Shown in pieces: positions 17,222-25,557 of a stretch of DNA of 64,000 bases. A program made the translations under genes and the position numbers. Source of the DNA: JOPF133 sp052144935 (lineage in GTDB: Bacteria > Acidobacteriota > Terriglobia > Bryobacterales > Bryobacteraceae); NCBI GenBank assembly GCA_052144935.1, contig JBKQPR010000214.1:1-64000 (forward strand), read 5' to 3'. Position 1 is the first letter of the stretch, and each line of letters opens with the position of its first letter. The notes under the pieces were generated by a model. It did not search any database. It was not told the DNA's origin and saw only the letters and a program-made list of their open reading frames with translations.

Positions 17222-18043
17222 ATGCATAATGCAGACTCCGACCGCTTTCCAGGCTCCTTCGTATCGCCGGAAGCGCGCATCGGCAAGAACGTTCAGATCG
17301 GGATTGCCAGCCGTGTGTACCCTTGGGCTGAGATCGGCGACGATAGCGTGATCGGAGACTACTGCATCATCGGACACCCCGCGGGAGGACCGGCAGCCAA
17401 CGGCCGGACCGCGATCGGACCGGGCAGCGTCGTGCGGTCGCACGCGGTAATCTACCAGGACGTGCATGTAGGGCCCAACTTCCAGACGGGGCATCACACC
17501 TTGCTGCGCGACGGGGTGCGGGCGGGCATTAATCTGCGCATCGGCAGTTTCTCGGATTTAGAGGGCGAGTGTACGATCGGCGATTACTGCCGGTTCCACG
17601 GGTACGTACAGGCGGCACGGGGCAGCAAGATCGGGAGTTTCGTGTGGCTGTTTTCGCTGGTGACGCTGACGGCCGACCCGCTGCCGCCATCGCACTTCGA
17701 AAGGCCCTCTGTGGTAGAAGATGGCGTGGTGGTGTGTGTAGGTTGCACGGTGTTGCCGGGGACATGGCTGCGGAAGGGAGCGTTTGTGTGCGCGGGAAGC
17801 TGCGCGCGGGGAGAAGTGCCTCCGGGAGGTGTGGTGGACGGCCATCGCGGCGAAGTGATGTCGCACGTGACGCAACTGGGGAACAAGAAACTGGGAATCG
17901 CGCACCCGTGGATGGGGCACTTCGCCGCCGCCTATCCGGAGGAGGCCCAAGAGCGAATTAAGGCCCTGCACCAGGAGATTCTGGCACAAACGGAATTGTA
18001 CGACGAGTTCCGCGCGAAGCGGAAGCGGAGGGGCGCACTTTAG
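17222..18043 (+). CDS. left-handed beta-helix acyltransferase (LpxA-like)
   Basis: 273 aa. From residue 20 to about 200 it shows repeated hexapeptide turns (IGKNVQIG, IGDDSVIGDYCIIG, VGPNFQTGHHTLLRDG, IGDYCRFHG), the coils of a left-handed beta-helix. A helical C-terminal tail follows, a layout shared with LpxA. Catalytic His candidates lie in GHHTLL. It would transfer an acyl group from CoA or ACP; the oppositely oriented ACP gene whose end it overlaps by 4 bp makes ACP attractive. Sugar O- or N-acylation is likely. Confidence 0.85.
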   Translation: MHNADSDRFPGSFVSPEARIGKNVQIGIASRVYPWAEIGDDSVIGDYCIIGHPAGGPAANGRTAIGPGSVVRSHAVIYQDVHVGPNFQTGHHTLLRDGVRAGINLRIGSFSDLEGECTIGDYCRFHGYVQAARGSKIGSFVWLFSLVTLTADPLPPSHFERPSVVEDGVVVCVGCTVLPGTWLRKGAFVCAGSCARGEVPPGGVVDGHRGEVMSHVTQLGNKKLGIAHPWMGHFAAAYPEEAQERIKALHQEILAQTELYDEFRAKRKRRGAL

Positions 18044-18285
18044 TTGCTCGCGGCACGGCGGCCGATGAGGTCGGCGAGTTCACCGACGTTCCTGGTCTTT
18101 TCGACTTCGCCAACGCGGAAGCTGGCATGGAAATGCTTCTCGACCGCTAACAAGAGGGAGATCTGGGTGAGCGAATCCCACTCCTCTACCTCGCCTGCGG
18201 TCAATTCAGGCGTCAGAATGACCTTGTCCATGAACAGGTCGTCGAAGATCTCTTGGAGGCTGGTGATGGTTTCAACTTGCGTCAT
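18040..18285 (-). CDS. acyl carrier protein
   Basis: 81 aa with the phosphopantetheine site EVEEWDSLTQ (Ser38) and the usual four-helix pattern. No fatty-acid or polyketide synthase is in the window, so it is a specialised carrier. It overlaps the end of the hexapeptide acyltransferase gene tail to tail, and a MaoC-like gene lies 430 bp away in the opposite direction. It may supply the acyl group used by the neighbouring transferase. Confidence 0.88.
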   Translation of the reverse strand: MTQVETITSLQEIFDDLFMDKVILTPELTAGEVEEWDSLTQISLLLAVEKHFHASFRVGEVEKTRNVGELADLIGRRAASN

Positions 18286-18694
18286 AAGATCCTTCCGTTA
18301 TCCGGATTCTGGCCGGTTTGTTCGTATATGAGGCGGGATCCAGTTCGAATTCGAAGCGGTCCCAGGCAGCCCGCGCGAGCCTGAAGTGCCACGCGAACGG
18401 TCTGCCGCGGAAGCGCGAGACCCTCGAGACCTTGCGCGCAGCCCGTTTGCGTAAAGAGGAGAGCAGCAGGACTTCTTCGCAGCCGTGGGCGGCCAAAGTG
18501 CACGCGCGCAAAGCGGGAAAAAACCGCAGGTCCTGGAGTAGGGCCAGTTTCAATTCGCCCACGGCATAATGGCGGCTGGGTTCGAGCTTCGCGCGCCGCG
18601 GAATTTTCGGCGCCACCGGTCTTAGTGCCCACCGCCATCGCTCTTCCTCTGTCCCAACACGGTTATAGTGGCGGAACAATGCTCGGCGTCGCAA
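18272..18694 (-). CDS. hypothetical protein (uncertain gene)
   Basis: 140 aa open frame whose end overlaps the ACP start by 14 bp, as for a coupled upstream gene. It is rich in Arg and aromatic residues. A second, 118-aa frame covers much of the same strand, so real coding is not certain. No domain recognised. If not a gene, this is the 430-bp spacer between the ACP and MaoC-like genes. Confidence 0.3.
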   Translation of the reverse strand: MRRRALFRHYNRVGTEEERWRWALRPVAPKIPRRAKLEPSRHYAVGELKLALLQDLRFFPALRACTLAAHGCEEVLLLSSLRKRAARKVSRVSRFRGRPFAWHFRLARAAWDRFEFELDPASYTNKPARIRITEGSYDAS

Positions 18695-18715
18695 AATTTT
18701 TGCAAAATATAGAAG

Positions 18716-19177
18716 ATGCGCGCATACGAAGTCACAGGAGCATGGATGGACTTAGAGAAACGCGGCGATTTCACTTTCGACGACTTGGTTTTAGGCACCG
18801 AGTTCCAGCAGCAGTACGAGATCACTGGCGATGTATACCGGAAGTTCCTCGATCTCTTCGGCGATGCCAGCCCGTTGCATGTGGACGACCGGGCGGCGAT
18901 ATCCTGCGGCTTTCCGGCGAAGCTGATGCATGGCGCCATGCTCAACGGTTTCCTCTCGAATTTCGTGGGTATGAATTTTCCGGGCAAGCGGACCTTGGAA
19001 CTCGGAGTGGAAATCCATTTCGTAAAGCCGATCTATCTGGGCGACGTGGTGCGGTTGGAAGCTACCGTCAAGGAGCGCTTGGAATCGAAGCAGGTGGTGG
19101 TGCTCCAATTCCGATTCATGCGCGAGAAGACCATGGTCGCCAAAGGGCGGGTGTCGATCCTGATCTGCAATATTTAA
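18716..19177 (+). CDS. MaoC-like hot-dog dehydratase
   Basis: 153 aa (a second ATG at 18743 would shorten it by nine residues). The hydratase signature is YRKFLDLFGDASPLHVDDRA, carrying the catalytic Asp-x-x-x-x-His arrangement, followed by GFPAKLMHGAMLNGFLS. It hydrates or dehydrates acyl thioesters. With the ACP and acyltransferase nearby it could shape a 3-hydroxy- or enoyl-acyl group for sugar decoration. Divergent from the ACP gene. Confidence 0.88.
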   Translation: MRAYEVTGAWMDLEKRGDFTFDDLVLGTEFQQQYEITGDVYRKFLDLFGDASPLHVDDRAAISCGFPAKLMHGAMLNGFLSNFVGMNFPGKRTLELGVEIHFVKPIYLGDVVRLEATVKERLESKQVVVLQFRFMREKTMVAKGRVSILICNI

Positions 19178-19314
19178 GTTCCAAGCGCCCGGCAGCCAGC
19201 CTGGCCGCCGGCCGCGAAGGCCGGGCGCCGTTCGATACGTCCACCACCAGCGCGTCCGCCGCGGCGCGGGAGCAGAGGCGGGCCCCTCAACTCCGCAGGT
19301 GTAGAATAAGTCAC

Positions 19315-19614
19315 ATGGATGAAACGCCAGTTACGCGCGCCGAAGCTCTCGGGCTGTTCGAGGCCATGAAGCAGGAACTGTTGAGCGGGGTTCAGGAACT
19401 CGTTCGTACCGCCCAAACCGAGATCCTGCGGACCTTCCTGCAATTCCATGAAGGCAGCCACGTGCGCATCAGGGCGATCGAAGTCAAATTCTCCGCCAGC
19501 GATGCGGCCGTCAATGAGCGTTTGTCGATCCTGGAGCGCCGCCTGGCCGAAATCGAAAAGCGCCTGATGCTGGAGCTCCCCGGTATCATGGATCCAAAAA
19601 CGCCGCTGCAATGA
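19315..19614 (+). CDS. small coiled-coil protein
   Basis: 99 aa from ATG 19315; upstream frame is not coding-like. It is almost entirely helical, with heptad-like hydrophobic spacing (FEAMKQELLSGVQELV, then ERLSILERRLAEIEKRLMLE). No signal peptide, no recognised domain. It follows the MaoC-like gene by 137 bp. Function unknown. Confidence 0.6.
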   Translation: MDETPVTRAEALGLFEAMKQELLSGVQELVRTAQTEILRTFLQFHEGSHVRIRAIEVKFSASDAAVNERLSILERRLAEIEKRLMLELPGIMDPKTPLQ

Positions 19615-19995
19615 GTTCCCGCGAAGGCGAGCCTCGCATCTCACGGTCGTGGCTCGGCACGGAGCCGCGAGCGTTAGTTAGGTTAGCGAGCTGTTTCCCG
19701 GCATTAGCGAATCTGGCGTTCGGGAACACCCGCCCGCCGCAATTCCTGAGATGATCGGGAAGTGGACGGGCAGCGCCGAGGTGGGCAATCGCCCGGCACC
19801 GCAGCCGCAACGAATCGCGCGGCCGGCCCTACTCCTCTTGCCCCCTTTTGGGGTGCTTAACCGTCTCCGGAACTTCGCCGTTCCGCGGCGCCAACCGCTC
19901 CCGGCCGGGTGCCCTCCGGTCCCGGCTCCGTTAAAGTCGTGCTGATCCGGCGCGCGTTACAGAGCCGGGCCCAGAGGGCGCGAAGCCACAACGTC
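19615..19995. other. non-coding stretch
   Basis: About 380 bp without a credible gene. The only notable content is one copy of the dispersed GGGCCCAGAGGGCG motif at 19967-19980 and a GC-rich segment around 19895-19925. Confidence 0.4.
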
Positions 19996-20235
19996 TCACC
20001 CCTGAGCCGGAGATAGGCCCTGCGTGCGCGTCGTAATGACAACCGTGCCACTGGCGCTAAGGCTGGCCTGTTCAATATGAGGAAAGAGGGAAAGCCATTC
20101 TTCCGGCGTCAAAGGCTCCGTATGTTGATCCGAAGCGACAATCGTCTGTTTTTGAGGTTCCAGGGCCGCTTCGCGGGTTACCCCAGCAAGCAAAGCAACA
20201 ACAGCACTTTCAGCAACTAGCCCTCTAAATTTCAT
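19996..20235 (-). CDS. small secreted hypothetical protein
   Basis: 79 aa. A strong ribosome binding site (GGGAGGA, six bases before the ATG at 20235) supports it. The N-terminus KFRGLVAESAVVALLAGV looks like a weak signal or anchor. The rest is polar, with SGTVVITTRTQ near the end. No family recognised. Confidence 0.5.
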   Translation of the reverse strand: MKFRGLVAESAVVALLAGVTREAALEPQKQTIVASDQHTEPLTPEEWLSLFPHIEQASLSASGTVVITTRTQGLSPAQG

Positions 20236-20322
20236 CGATCCTCCCGATGGACTCCATTATCGGTCAAACGACCACCGAAGCGGAAGACAGGACGAAGCTG
20301 GATATGTAGCGAGTGGGAAACC

Positions 20323-20745
20323 TCACCCCTCCCAGGGATTGAGAACCGGTACGCCCGCCTTGTCGTAGTCGCTTCGATCCCTGGTCACCACCGTCAGGCC
20401 GTGGTGAAGAGCGGTCGCGGCGATGATCAGATCAGGTTGGGAGTAGGTGTGTCCGGTTTTCCGGCCTTCTTCCAGCAGAACTCTCCACCTGAACATGATG
20501 TCCTCCGTAACCGGCAATACGCGCTGATCGAACATGGGACGGATCGTATGCGTAAGCCAGTGATCCAATTCCCCGTGGCGGGCGCTCCCCACGGTCAACA
20601 GGCCGATACCGAAGCGAAGCTCGGCCAGCGTGACGACGCTGACGTAAAGCTCGTCAAGGGGGTAACCGGCGGTGAACGCCAGCACCTTCGGCTCCGGCTT
20701 TAGCCGGCGTATTTCCGAAAGAATGTTCGTATCCAGAAGCCACAT
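20323..20745 (-). CDS. vapC: PIN-domain toxin (VapC/FitB-like)
   Basis: 140 aa. MWLLDTNILSEIRR gives the first catalytic Asp, VVTLAELRFGI the Glu, and QPDLIIAATALHHGLTVVTRD the last two acidic positions. It is probably an Mg-dependent tRNA/rRNA-cleaving ribonuclease held off by the antitoxin. Its ATG overlaps the antitoxin stop by one base (TGATG). Frame intact. Confidence 0.9.
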   Translation of the reverse strand: MWLLDTNILSEIRRLKPEPKVLAFTAGYPLDELYVSVVTLAELRFGIGLLTVGSARHGELDHWLTHTIRPMFDQRVLPVTEDIMFRWRVLLEEGRKTGHTYSQPDLIIAATALHHGLTVVTRDRSDYDKAGVPVLNPWEG

Positions 20746-20999
20746 CAGAGCACAACGTCGCGCACCGGTAAAGGATAGCGAGCCGGCTCAATCTCCAGTT
20801 CCCGATCAGGCGAAGCCTGTAGGGCCGCAATGAGGTCGGCTCCCGTGCGTTTATCGCGTGGCTTTCCAGGGGGTTCTTGGACCGTCGGCGAAGCCTTCAA
20901 CGCCTGCATAAGAACGTCTTCGACGTTGTGGAACCCGCCGCTTTTCATGCGCTGGAGGATCAGGGCCTCAAGTTCGGGTCTGTGAATCTCAATGGTCAT
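20745..20999 (-). CDS. vapB: antitoxin of vapBC module
   Basis: 84 aa from ATG 20999, chosen because GGAGGT lies seven bases upstream; a TTG at 21005 is the alternative. MTIEIHRPELEALILQRMKS followed by NVEDVLMQAL is a ribbon-helix-helix-like DNA-binding start. The C-terminus is the toxin clamp. The upstream 55 bp resemble those upstream of the neighbouring mntA gene. Confidence 0.8.
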   Translation of the reverse strand: MTIEIHRPELEALILQRMKSGGFHNVEDVLMQALKASPTVQEPPGKPRDKRTGADLIAALQASPDRELEIEPARYPLPVRDVVL

Positions 21000-21019
21000 G
21001 GGCAAGACCTCCTTTCATG

Positions 21020-21075
21020 GTAGCCTTTTGGCACAGCAGGCGCTGCGTCACGCGCCGGAAAGATCGCCGCCCGGA
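21020..21075 (-). promoter_or_regulatory. TA promoter-region element, copy A
   Basis: Starts about 20 bp upstream of the vapB ATG. It aligns at roughly 70-75% with 21919-21975, sharing TAGC-TTTT-GCAC, GCGTCACG, GCCGGAAA-like and CGCCG...GGAAAA blocks in the same order. Likely a common promoter/operator or a mobile segment carrying it. Confidence 0.5.
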
Positions 21076-21265
21076 AAAGGGAGCGTAGCCGTACGTGATG
21101 CCGCGATTGTGAAACATCAGACCTGAAACATTCAAGGCCGCTGTTTACGGGCCTTCCCCCGCGTGTTTCAAGTGCTACCCATTCTGAAACCGAGGTCAAA
21201 CCTACCCATTTCGGTTGAAAAAAGTCGACGTGTGAAAGCGGCGCAGGCCGCTATCACTTCAACAA

Positions 21266-21602
21266 AGCGTCGACCCCGCTGTTTTAGCTTGGGGAAATCA
21301 TCCCTGACGGTGGTCCACACTATTCCCAAATCGACGGAGAATTACTCATGGATCGCTATGTTGCGCATCCCGCGCATTTGCGCCCATGGAATCTCTGGAT
21401 GCTGTTTGATGAAGTCCGGGGCTGCTGGTGATGTTGTTCACGGCCTCGCCGATGAACTCGATGTTCCGAACAACGGCATCCTGAACCCGCGGGTTCGTTT
21501 GAAAGGCTTCGAGATCCGGTACAGGCCGAAGTAGCCTGTCACTCGGTCAATCGCTTCGGCAATGTGTTCCAAATAGTCTTCGACACTCTCCGGATATTTC
21601 AT
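21266..21602 (-). pseudogene. HEPN-family toxin (HepT/DUF86), decayed
   Basis: ATG at 21602 overlaps the mntA stop (ATGA). The start MKYPESVEDYLEHIAEAIDR is typical. The rest is scattered over frames: DAVVRNIEFIGEAVNNIT, then DFIKQHPEIPWAQMRGMRN. The Rx4HxY toxin motif reads RNIAIHE followed by TAA where the Tyr codon should be, and FSVDLGIVWTTVRDDFPKL continues after it. At least two shifts plus the stop make it non-functional. Confidence 0.8.
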
Positions 21603-21889
21603 AGGGGCCGCGGCTGTCCCAGCACCTCGTCGCGGAACTTCGGCGGCAAGCTGTTCGGAGTTAAAAACGACACCGGCACGCCAGGCAATTTCTCGACGTC
21701 GCTCTTCAAACCGGCAATCGTAAGCAGGCTGGTGGATTGTCCAGGTTCAACGAGCAGGTCAAGATCGCTCTCATCCGTGTCCGTTCCGCTGAGGACTGAC
21801 CCAAAGACGCGGGGGCGAGAGAGGCCGTAACGGCTGACAAGCAGCCGCAATTCGCTGCCGTGGGCTGTGAGGGCTTCCGAGGGTTTCAT
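21599..21889 (-). CDS. mntA: MntA-like minimal nucleotidyltransferase antitoxin
   Basis: 96 aa. The signature GS-x10-DxD is present exactly: GSVLSGTDTDESDLD, with a following LLVE. In intact MntA-HepT pairs the enzyme adds AMP to the Tyr of the HepT active-site motif. Here the partner downstream is decayed at that position, so the antitoxin seems an orphan. Frame is intact and it has a good ATG. Confidence 0.85.
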   Translation of the reverse strand: MKPSEALTAHGSELRLLVSRYGLSRPRVFGSVLSGTDTDESDLDLLVEPGQSTSLLTIAGLKSDVEKLPGVPVSFLTPNSLPPKFRDEVLGQPRPL

Positions 21890-21918
21890 GGCCGGTTCTC
21901 CGTTCTCCGCTTTTTCAG

Positions 21919-21975
21919 CGTAGCTTTTTTAGCACGGACCTGCGGCGGCGTCACGGGCGGAAAACGGCGCCGCTG
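21919..21975 (-). promoter_or_regulatory. TA promoter-region element, copy B
   Basis: About 30 bp upstream of mntA; counterpart of the element upstream of vapB (21020-21075). Block order and orientation relative to the antitoxin gene are conserved. Confidence 0.5.
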
Positions 21976-22392
21976 GAAAACACGCAAGGGCGAAAGGGAC
22001 CCTTTGCGAAACGGCGCTGTCATGTTTCAGCTCGCCAAGCACCGCCCAAATAGTTGAACTGGCGACGCCTTCCGGCCAATGCGGATCCGGGACCACAAAT
22101 ACGCTGGCTACGACGATTCGGACCAAGTCCTTCAAAGCCCGTCGGGCCGCGGAGACTTGAACCCCGCAGGGCCCGGGAAATCGGGTGCGCCGGCAAGCAC
22201 CGGGCACGCCGCCGATCAACCCCCGGCGGCCAAAGTCCCACCCCGGTCCCGCCGTCGGAAAACCGGCCGAATCCGTTTAAGCGCTCCCCCCTCTTCGGCA
22301 CGTTCTACCGCGTGTTCAGTTAATATTTAAGATGGCGGGGAACTACTTCAGCACGGCGGACGCCTGGCCGGGACCTCGCTCCGCGACTGTCG
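21976..22392. other. non-coding stretch
   Basis: About 420 bp between the mntA promoter region and the decayed methyltransferase. Several short open frames, none with a domain or ribosome binding site. Nothing else recognised. Confidence 0.35.
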
Positions 22393-23200
22393 TTGGAGAG
22401 GCGGGGGTTGTTGGCCTTGGCAGAGAATAAACAGGTTTCCAGCGAAGAGCGGCAAGTGGACCGGTTGCTCCGGACTTACCCACACCCGCGCCCGGCTCTG
22501 GCTCCGGAGTACCAACGTTTTTTTCTGGATCACTATCGCAGCAATCGCTCCTCGGCGGGAATCCTCAACGGATTGGTCGCCCGCCTGGAAGGGTGGATGC
22601 ACAAGCGCGTTGCGGAGGCGGCGATTCCCGGCGCGGCCATTTTGGAGACGGGGCTGGTACCCTGAATCACGTTCCGTATGATATGAGCGTCAAGCCGGCA
22701 TTTACGATGTCGTCGAACCCTTCCGCTTGCTTTGGGAAGACAGCCCGCACCGGAAAGCAGTGCGCCGGATTTACGGGGATATCGGCGAAGTCCCCGATGG
22801 AGTTCGTTATGATCGGATACTGTCGATAGCCGTACTGGAACATCTTACATGTCTTCCCTCGGTTGTGGCGCATTGCGGGACTTGGTTGGCGGACGGAGGG
22901 TTGTTCCAGGCCGGAATCCCCACCGAGGGCGGGACGCTTTGGGGCGCGGCTTGGCGATCGACGACGGGGGTCGCGTTTCGTCTGAAGCGCGGGCTAAGTT
23001 ATGTTCCAATCATGCGGCATGAGCATGTGAACAACGCGGCGGAAATCGAGGCGGTGGTGGCCTACCTTTTTGCGGAAGTTTCGATGCGGCGCTTTCCTTG
23101 GCCGTGGCGGTATCTGAGTTTCTACACTTATATCGCGGCCCGCAAAGTCCGGCTCGATAGGTGCCGTCTCCTGTTGCAGAACGTCTGTGCAAACCGGTAG
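22393..23200 (+). pseudogene. class I SAM methyltransferase, two frameshifts
   Basis: Three consecutive frames each carry part of one protein. First: VDRLLRTYPHPRPALAPEYQ to EGWMHKRVAEAA and ILETG (22393-22662). Second: GAGTLNHVPYD (about 22640-22690). Third: YDVVEPFRLLWEDSPHRK, then RILSIAVLEHLTCLPSVVAH to the stop at 23200. The joined protein is a normal methyltransferase with motif I LE-GAGTLN. It lies 30 bp before a GT2 gene. Either a recent pseudogene or two one-base assembly errors. Confidence 0.8.
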
Positions 23201-23230
23201 CGCCGGCCAGTTATAGAGTGACGAGTCAGC

Positions 23231-24163
23231 ATGAATTCCGAAAACGTAGAAATCAGTCTGGTGAGTCCGGCGTACAACGAAGTGGAGAACATCGGCCGGT
23301 TTACTCGTGCGGTCTGCGACGCGCTGGAGCCGGAGACGAGCAACTTCGAATTGATTTTTGTCGACGACGGCTCGGATGACGGCACCTGGGAGGAGGTCAT
23401 TGCGATGCATAGCGCGGATCCGCGCGTGAAGGGGCTGCGGTTGAGCCGAAACTTCGGCAAGGAGGCTGCCTTGACGGCGGGCCTCGATGCAGCGCGAGGC
23501 TCCGCTGTGATCGTTTTGGACTGTGATCTGCAGCACCCTCCCTCGGTTATCCCGGAGATGATCCACGCCTGGCGTCAGGGACGGGTTTCGGTAGTGGAGG
23601 CTGTCAAGCGCAGGCGCCACGGCGAACCGCGGATGCGCGAAAAGTTCTCCGCGATCTTCAACAAGCTCGCCAAGGCGTTGAGTGGCGTCGATTTCGCGAA
23701 TGCCTCGGATTTTAAACTCGTGGATCGCCAGGCCGTCGAAGCACTGAAGTCGATGCGTGAGCGGCGCTGCTTTTTCCGGGGAATGTCGGCGTGGGTGGGC
23801 TTCCCAAGACTGCAACTGGAATTCGACGTCGACAGCCGCGCCGCCGATTCATCGAAGCGGACCACGGGCAGGCTTCTATGGCTGGCCTGGCAGGCGATCG
23901 CTTCCTACTCCTCCGTGCCTTTGCGAATCATTCACCTGGTGGGCGCCGGCTTTATGGTCCTGGCGGTGCTGCTGTTCATCCGGGCGATGCAGTTGAAGCT
24001 CATGGGAACCGCGGTCAGCGGCTTCACCACCGTAATCATTCTGCTGCTGATCGTTGGCGGGCTCGTATTGCTCTGCCTGGCAATCATCGCGGAGTACGTA
24101 ATGGCGATTTACGATGAAGTGAAAGAGAGGCCTCGCTACATCCTCCGCGACACCATCCGCTGA
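23231..24163 (+). CDS. GT2 glycosyltransferase, polyprenyl-phosphate sugar synthase type
   Basis: 310 aa. SLVSPAYNEVENIGRF and FELIFVDDGSDDGTWEEV start the GT-A domain; VLDCDLQHPPSVIPEM holds the DxD-like DCDLQHP motif of ArnC/GtrB/dolichyl-phosphate-mannose synthases. Two C-terminal membrane helices (about 230-255 and 265-290) end in the usual EYVMAIYDEVKERPRYI. It likely loads a sugar onto undecaprenyl phosphate at the inner membrane. It follows the decayed methyltransferase. Confidence 0.92.
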   Translation: MNSENVEISLVSPAYNEVENIGRFTRAVCDALEPETSNFELIFVDDGSDDGTWEEVIAMHSADPRVKGLRLSRNFGKEAALTAGLDAARGSAVIVLDCDLQHPPSVIPEMIHAWRQGRVSVVEAVKRRRHGEPRMREKFSAIFNKLAKALSGVDFANASDFKLVDRQAVEALKSMRERRCFFRGMSAWVGFPRLQLEFDVDSRAADSSKRTTGRLLWLAWQAIASYSSVPLRIIHLVGAGFMVLAVLLFIRAMQLKLMGTAVSGFTTVIILLLIVGGLVLLCLAIIAEYVMAIYDEVKERPRYILRDTIR

Positions 24164-24405
24164 CTGCCACCACCGCGCCCCTTGCCAGCCATTCTCACTG
24201 CCGCACCCTGTACGCCGCACCAGTGGACGCGAACCCGCAGGGCGCCCCGACCGGGATCGCCATGGCCGCCAGCGCTCGGGCTACGCGGGAGCGTGGGTTG
24301 CGCATTCATGCGAAGGCTTCTCCGATGTCGGCAGAAGGACAGTCAGCCAGGGAGAAACTGGGCCACCGGCGGGCGATGGGAAGCCTCTTCGTCCGAGACC
24401 GGCGT

Positions 24406-25557
24406 TTACGGCCGGGAGGAACAGACCGCTTGTGGTGTTTCCCCCGATCGGTCCGCCGCCTGCAATCGCCCCTGCTCCAGAACGGCCTCGCACACGGTTT
24501 CCATCTGCAAACGTTCCATCTCGGGGTATAGGGGAAGCGAGAGCACCTCCCGCGCCGCCGTCTCGGCAACCGGGAAGGCGCCTTCCCCATAACGGGGATC
24601 GTGGTACGCCTGTTGCAAGTGTACCGGGATCGGATAATGAATGCCGGTCTGCACGCCCGCGGCAGTTAGATTCCGTGCCACCGAATCGCGGTGGGCCACG
24701 CGAATCGCGTAAACGTGGTACACGTGCCTGGCATACGGCATCTGCCGCGGCGTCGTGAAGCAGTCCTTAAGCCGTTCCGAATAGAATGCCGCAATCGCGC
24801 GCCGCGCTTCCGTCCAGCGCTCCAGGTGACGCAGTTTCACCCGCAGAATGGCGCCCTGCATGCCTTCCATCCGGTAATTGAACCCGCGCAGATCGTGGTA
24901 ATAACGGCGGGATTGGCCCCAATCGCGCAGCATGCGGATGGTTTTGGCGAATTCCGGGTTACCGGTCACCACGGCGCCGCCCTCGCCACATGCGCCCAGG
25001 TTCTTGCCCGGATAGTAACTGAAACACGCCATGTCTGCCAGGGAGCCCGCGCGCCGTCCTTTGTATTCCGCTCCGTGAGCCTGGGCGGCATCTTCGATCA
25101 CCAGCAGACCGTGCCGGCGGGCAATTTCGAGAATCCGGTCCATGTCGGCCGGCTGTCCGTACAAGTGGACGGGTATGATCGCCCTGGTCCGCGGAGTGAT
25201 GGCAGCCTCCAGCAGGCCCGGATCCAGCGTGTACGAAACCGGGTCGATATCCACGAACACCGGGGTGGCGCCGGCATAATGGATCGCGGCGACCGTGGCC
25301 ACGAAGGTGAACGGCGTGGTGATGACCTCATGGCCTGGCCCGATGCCCGCGGCCAACAACGCCAGATGCAGAGCGCTGGTCCCCGAGTTCACTCCGATCG
25401 CCTGGCCCCCGCCCGAATAGGAGGCAAACTCCTCTTCGAAGGCCGCCACTTCCTTGCCCAAAACGAACTGGCTGCTTTCCAGAACGCCCGCGATGGCGGC
25501 ATCGATTTCCGCCTTGATGCTGTGATACTGCGCCTTCAAGTCCAGATAGGGGATCAC
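24406..25557 (-). CDS. DegT/DnrJ/EryC1 PLP aminotransferase
   Basis: 383 aa from GTG 25557, coupled to the dehydrogenase gene before it (GTGA). It transaminates a nucleotide keto-sugar. VNSGTSALHLALLA binds PLP phosphate, EDAAQAHGAEYKG the pyridine ring, and the Schiff-base Lys is in SYYPGKNLGACGEGG. It resembles WbpE/WlbC-type sugar aminotransferases, usual partners of a Gfo/Idh 3-dehydrogenase. The last 20 residues extend past the family end. Confidence 0.92.
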   Translation of the reverse strand: MIPYLDLKAQYHSIKAEIDAAIAGVLESSQFVLGKEVAAFEEEFASYSGGGQAIGVNSGTSALHLALLAAGIGPGHEVITTPFTFVATVAAIHYAGATPVFVDIDPVSYTLDPGLLEAAITPRTRAIIPVHLYGQPADMDRILEIARRHGLLVIEDAAQAHGAEYKGRRAGSLADMACFSYYPGKNLGACGEGGAVVTGNPEFAKTIRMLRDWGQSRRYYHDLRGFNYRMEGMQGAILRVKLRHLERWTEARRAIAAFYSERLKDCFTTPRQMPYARHVYHVYAIRVAHRDSVARNLTAAGVQTGIHYPIPVHLQQAYHDPRYGEGAFPVAETAAREVLSLPLYPEMERLQMETVCEAVLEQGRLQAADRSGETPQAVCSSRP

